From Elysia marginata (Eukaryota; Mollusca; Gastropoda; Plakobranchidae), in contig BMAT01008340.1 in assembly GCA_019649035.1 (NCBI GenBank), positions 22,543-43,396 on the forward strand: 20,854 nucleotides of DNA. The letters run 5' to 3'. Under the pieces are notes generated by a model that made no database searches, was not told the DNA's origin, and saw nothing but the letters and a program-made list of their open reading frames with translations. The position numbers and the translations under genes are program-made. Position 1 is the first letter of the stretch. Each line of letters starts with the position of its first letter. This document shows positions 19,538 to 20,854 of the stretch, piece by piece.

Positions 19538-20854
19538 GGCCTACAAAGAAATTTGTCTCATTTGATATTTAATTTTTTTTAAATAGAAAAAAAATACCGA
19601 ATTACACAAGCTTGGAAATGACGTGGTTAGGCCTATGCCTTCTTTAATATAAAATTTCAAAAGAGTAGTGCCTTTTCAGTCATCTTACTGTCTAAAGTAT
19701 TGATTTCAATTGCGCATTCTACTGTAATGATACAAAAAAAAACAACAACTCAAATTGCCTTAAAGTCTGCTATGTTCTTTAAGGTGTTTTTCAAGCTGCC
19801 CCAAACGCTTCAGACAACCGAACACTTTCAATTTATACAATCTTCCCTGGAAACACGACAGAGGCAAAGCTTATCAAGCTCTTACATTTTTTCATTTGAA
19901 TCTCATTCCAGTCAAAGTTGAGAACCGCACTTAAAACCAGGAGATGTTCTTTTTTTTTAAATAATAGGGGAAGAGATGATCAAACAAATTATTGTTTCCT
20001 GCTGCGACTGAACAACATGTTGCAAATATAACATAAAGCAAATAGATAGGATTTCAAAGGACCTCAGATTGCATGAGACTTTTAGGTGTTTGGGACTCAT
20101 TGTTTCACAGAATTCCAATAAAATGAAATCTTGCGAAGCACATCTTATTATTGCCGTGCTTTGTTTAAACCACAACTACCACCAACTCCACCCCTCTTCC
20201 TTTAATTATTGAACAGCGGCCTGTTTCTTGTGCGGTTTCTGGTTGTTGTTTCTTCATTTTATTTACTAGACAAAATTCACGTTCCATGGTTGAATGGAGT
20301 TGCACTTAGATCTCACAGAGGCTCTGGGTTGTAACCCACAAATTGTCAAACCGACAAGAAAATCAACTAGTACGGTCGATTCTACGGAAATTTAGGTGAA
20401 TGAAAACCATGGCATTTTTAAAGCTAACTTATTATTATTTTTTTAAACTCAGAAGCCTGCATAGATATTGTTAATAAAGGTTGTGTTATGACACAAAAAT
20501 CCTCAGTGATCTGAGGAGTTTAAAATGGAGATACGTATCTGTGAAAAGACAAGACTGGAGCGCGCAAGTCCAGACGCATGCCAAGAACATCTTTTTTTTT
20601 TATGTAGTTTTAGTTGTTTATTTGAAGGGAGAACTCTGGCCTGACTTGAGCGTTATAAGTTAGACTTCTCACTCGTTTCTTTAGTGCTGGAAAACTTTGT
20701 AGTTACATTGCTGTGATCATATTAAAATTCCATAGGGAAAATTTCAGTTTGCCTACAATCACAGGGTTATGATTTTTAAATAAACAAAACTAAACACCTC
20801 CCAGAAAAATGGGGATGGTATTGACCTTTGAGTGTGTGTGTGTGTGTGTTTTCC
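19538..20854. other. Non-coding flank
   Basis: AT-rich sequence with TAGGCCTA (19628-19635) and scattered A and T runs. No open frame exceeds about 75 codons and none resembles a known protein. Nothing else recognised. Confidence 0.6.
20832..20849. repeat. (GT)9 microsatellite
   Basis: Nine uninterrupted GT units at the right edge of the window. Confidence 0.95.

Noticed and set aside
20481..20663. Plus-strand 60-codon ORF near the right edge
   Set aside because: No recognisable domain; short chance frame.
1..20854. A defence island, CRISPR array, biosynthetic cluster or other new multi-gene system
   Set aside because: The window holds two ordinary eukaryotic host genes and dead mobile elements; nothing supports such a system.

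Overview
This is animal nuclear DNA: AT-rich and intron-bearing, with many microsatellites and decayed transposable elements. I see no bacterial features (no operons, no ribosome binding sites) and no CRISPR array. Spliced exons with good GT/AG boundaries, a metazoan cilia gene and a C2H2 transcription factor place it in an animal. The repeated GTAGGCCTAC and CTAGATCTAG palindromes and the style of the LINE and Helitron remnants suggest a lophotrochozoan, most likely a gastropod mollusc. That last step is inference only.

Layout. (1) Positions 526-5393, + strand: the last three coding exons of TMEM231, a ciliary transition-zone membrane protein (526-607, 4433-4538, 5213-5393). They join in frame, align along their length with the human C-terminal half as I recall it, and end at a stop at 5391-5393. 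The gene starts left of the window. (2) Inside the 3.8-kb TMEM231 intron, about 1215-4214 + strand, lies a decayed Helitron Rep/helicase pseudogene with several stops and frameshifts and damaged catalytic motifs. (3) Positions 5394-9677 are non-coding DNA between two convergent genes: microsatellites, short tandem repeats, candidate poly(A) signals and three diverged copies of an unnamed repeat. (4) Positions 9678-18054, - strand: a large transcription factor gene. The main exon (9678-12862) encodes a long disordered region, a basic NLS-like stretch and three C-terminal zinc fingers of Snail/Scratch type. A short ATG exon (17979-18054) starting MPKSFIY, with a GTAAGT donor, lies 5.1 kb upstream and is phase-compatible with the acceptor at 12863/12864. 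The spliced model is a 1,086-residue protein with a SNAG-like N-terminus and a Snail-type C-terminus. (5) Positions 18055-20854 are upstream and flanking DNA with a full CRE and a full NFI palindrome, many AGGCCT palindromes, and a 5'-truncated LINE (19209-19528) flanked by a perfect 9-bp target-site duplication.

The two host genes converge tail to tail and no functional link between them is visible. The most interesting item is the SNAG / long disordered linker / three-finger Snail-like factor. The Helitron and LINE are dead copies. I found no defence system or other unprecedented multi-gene system.
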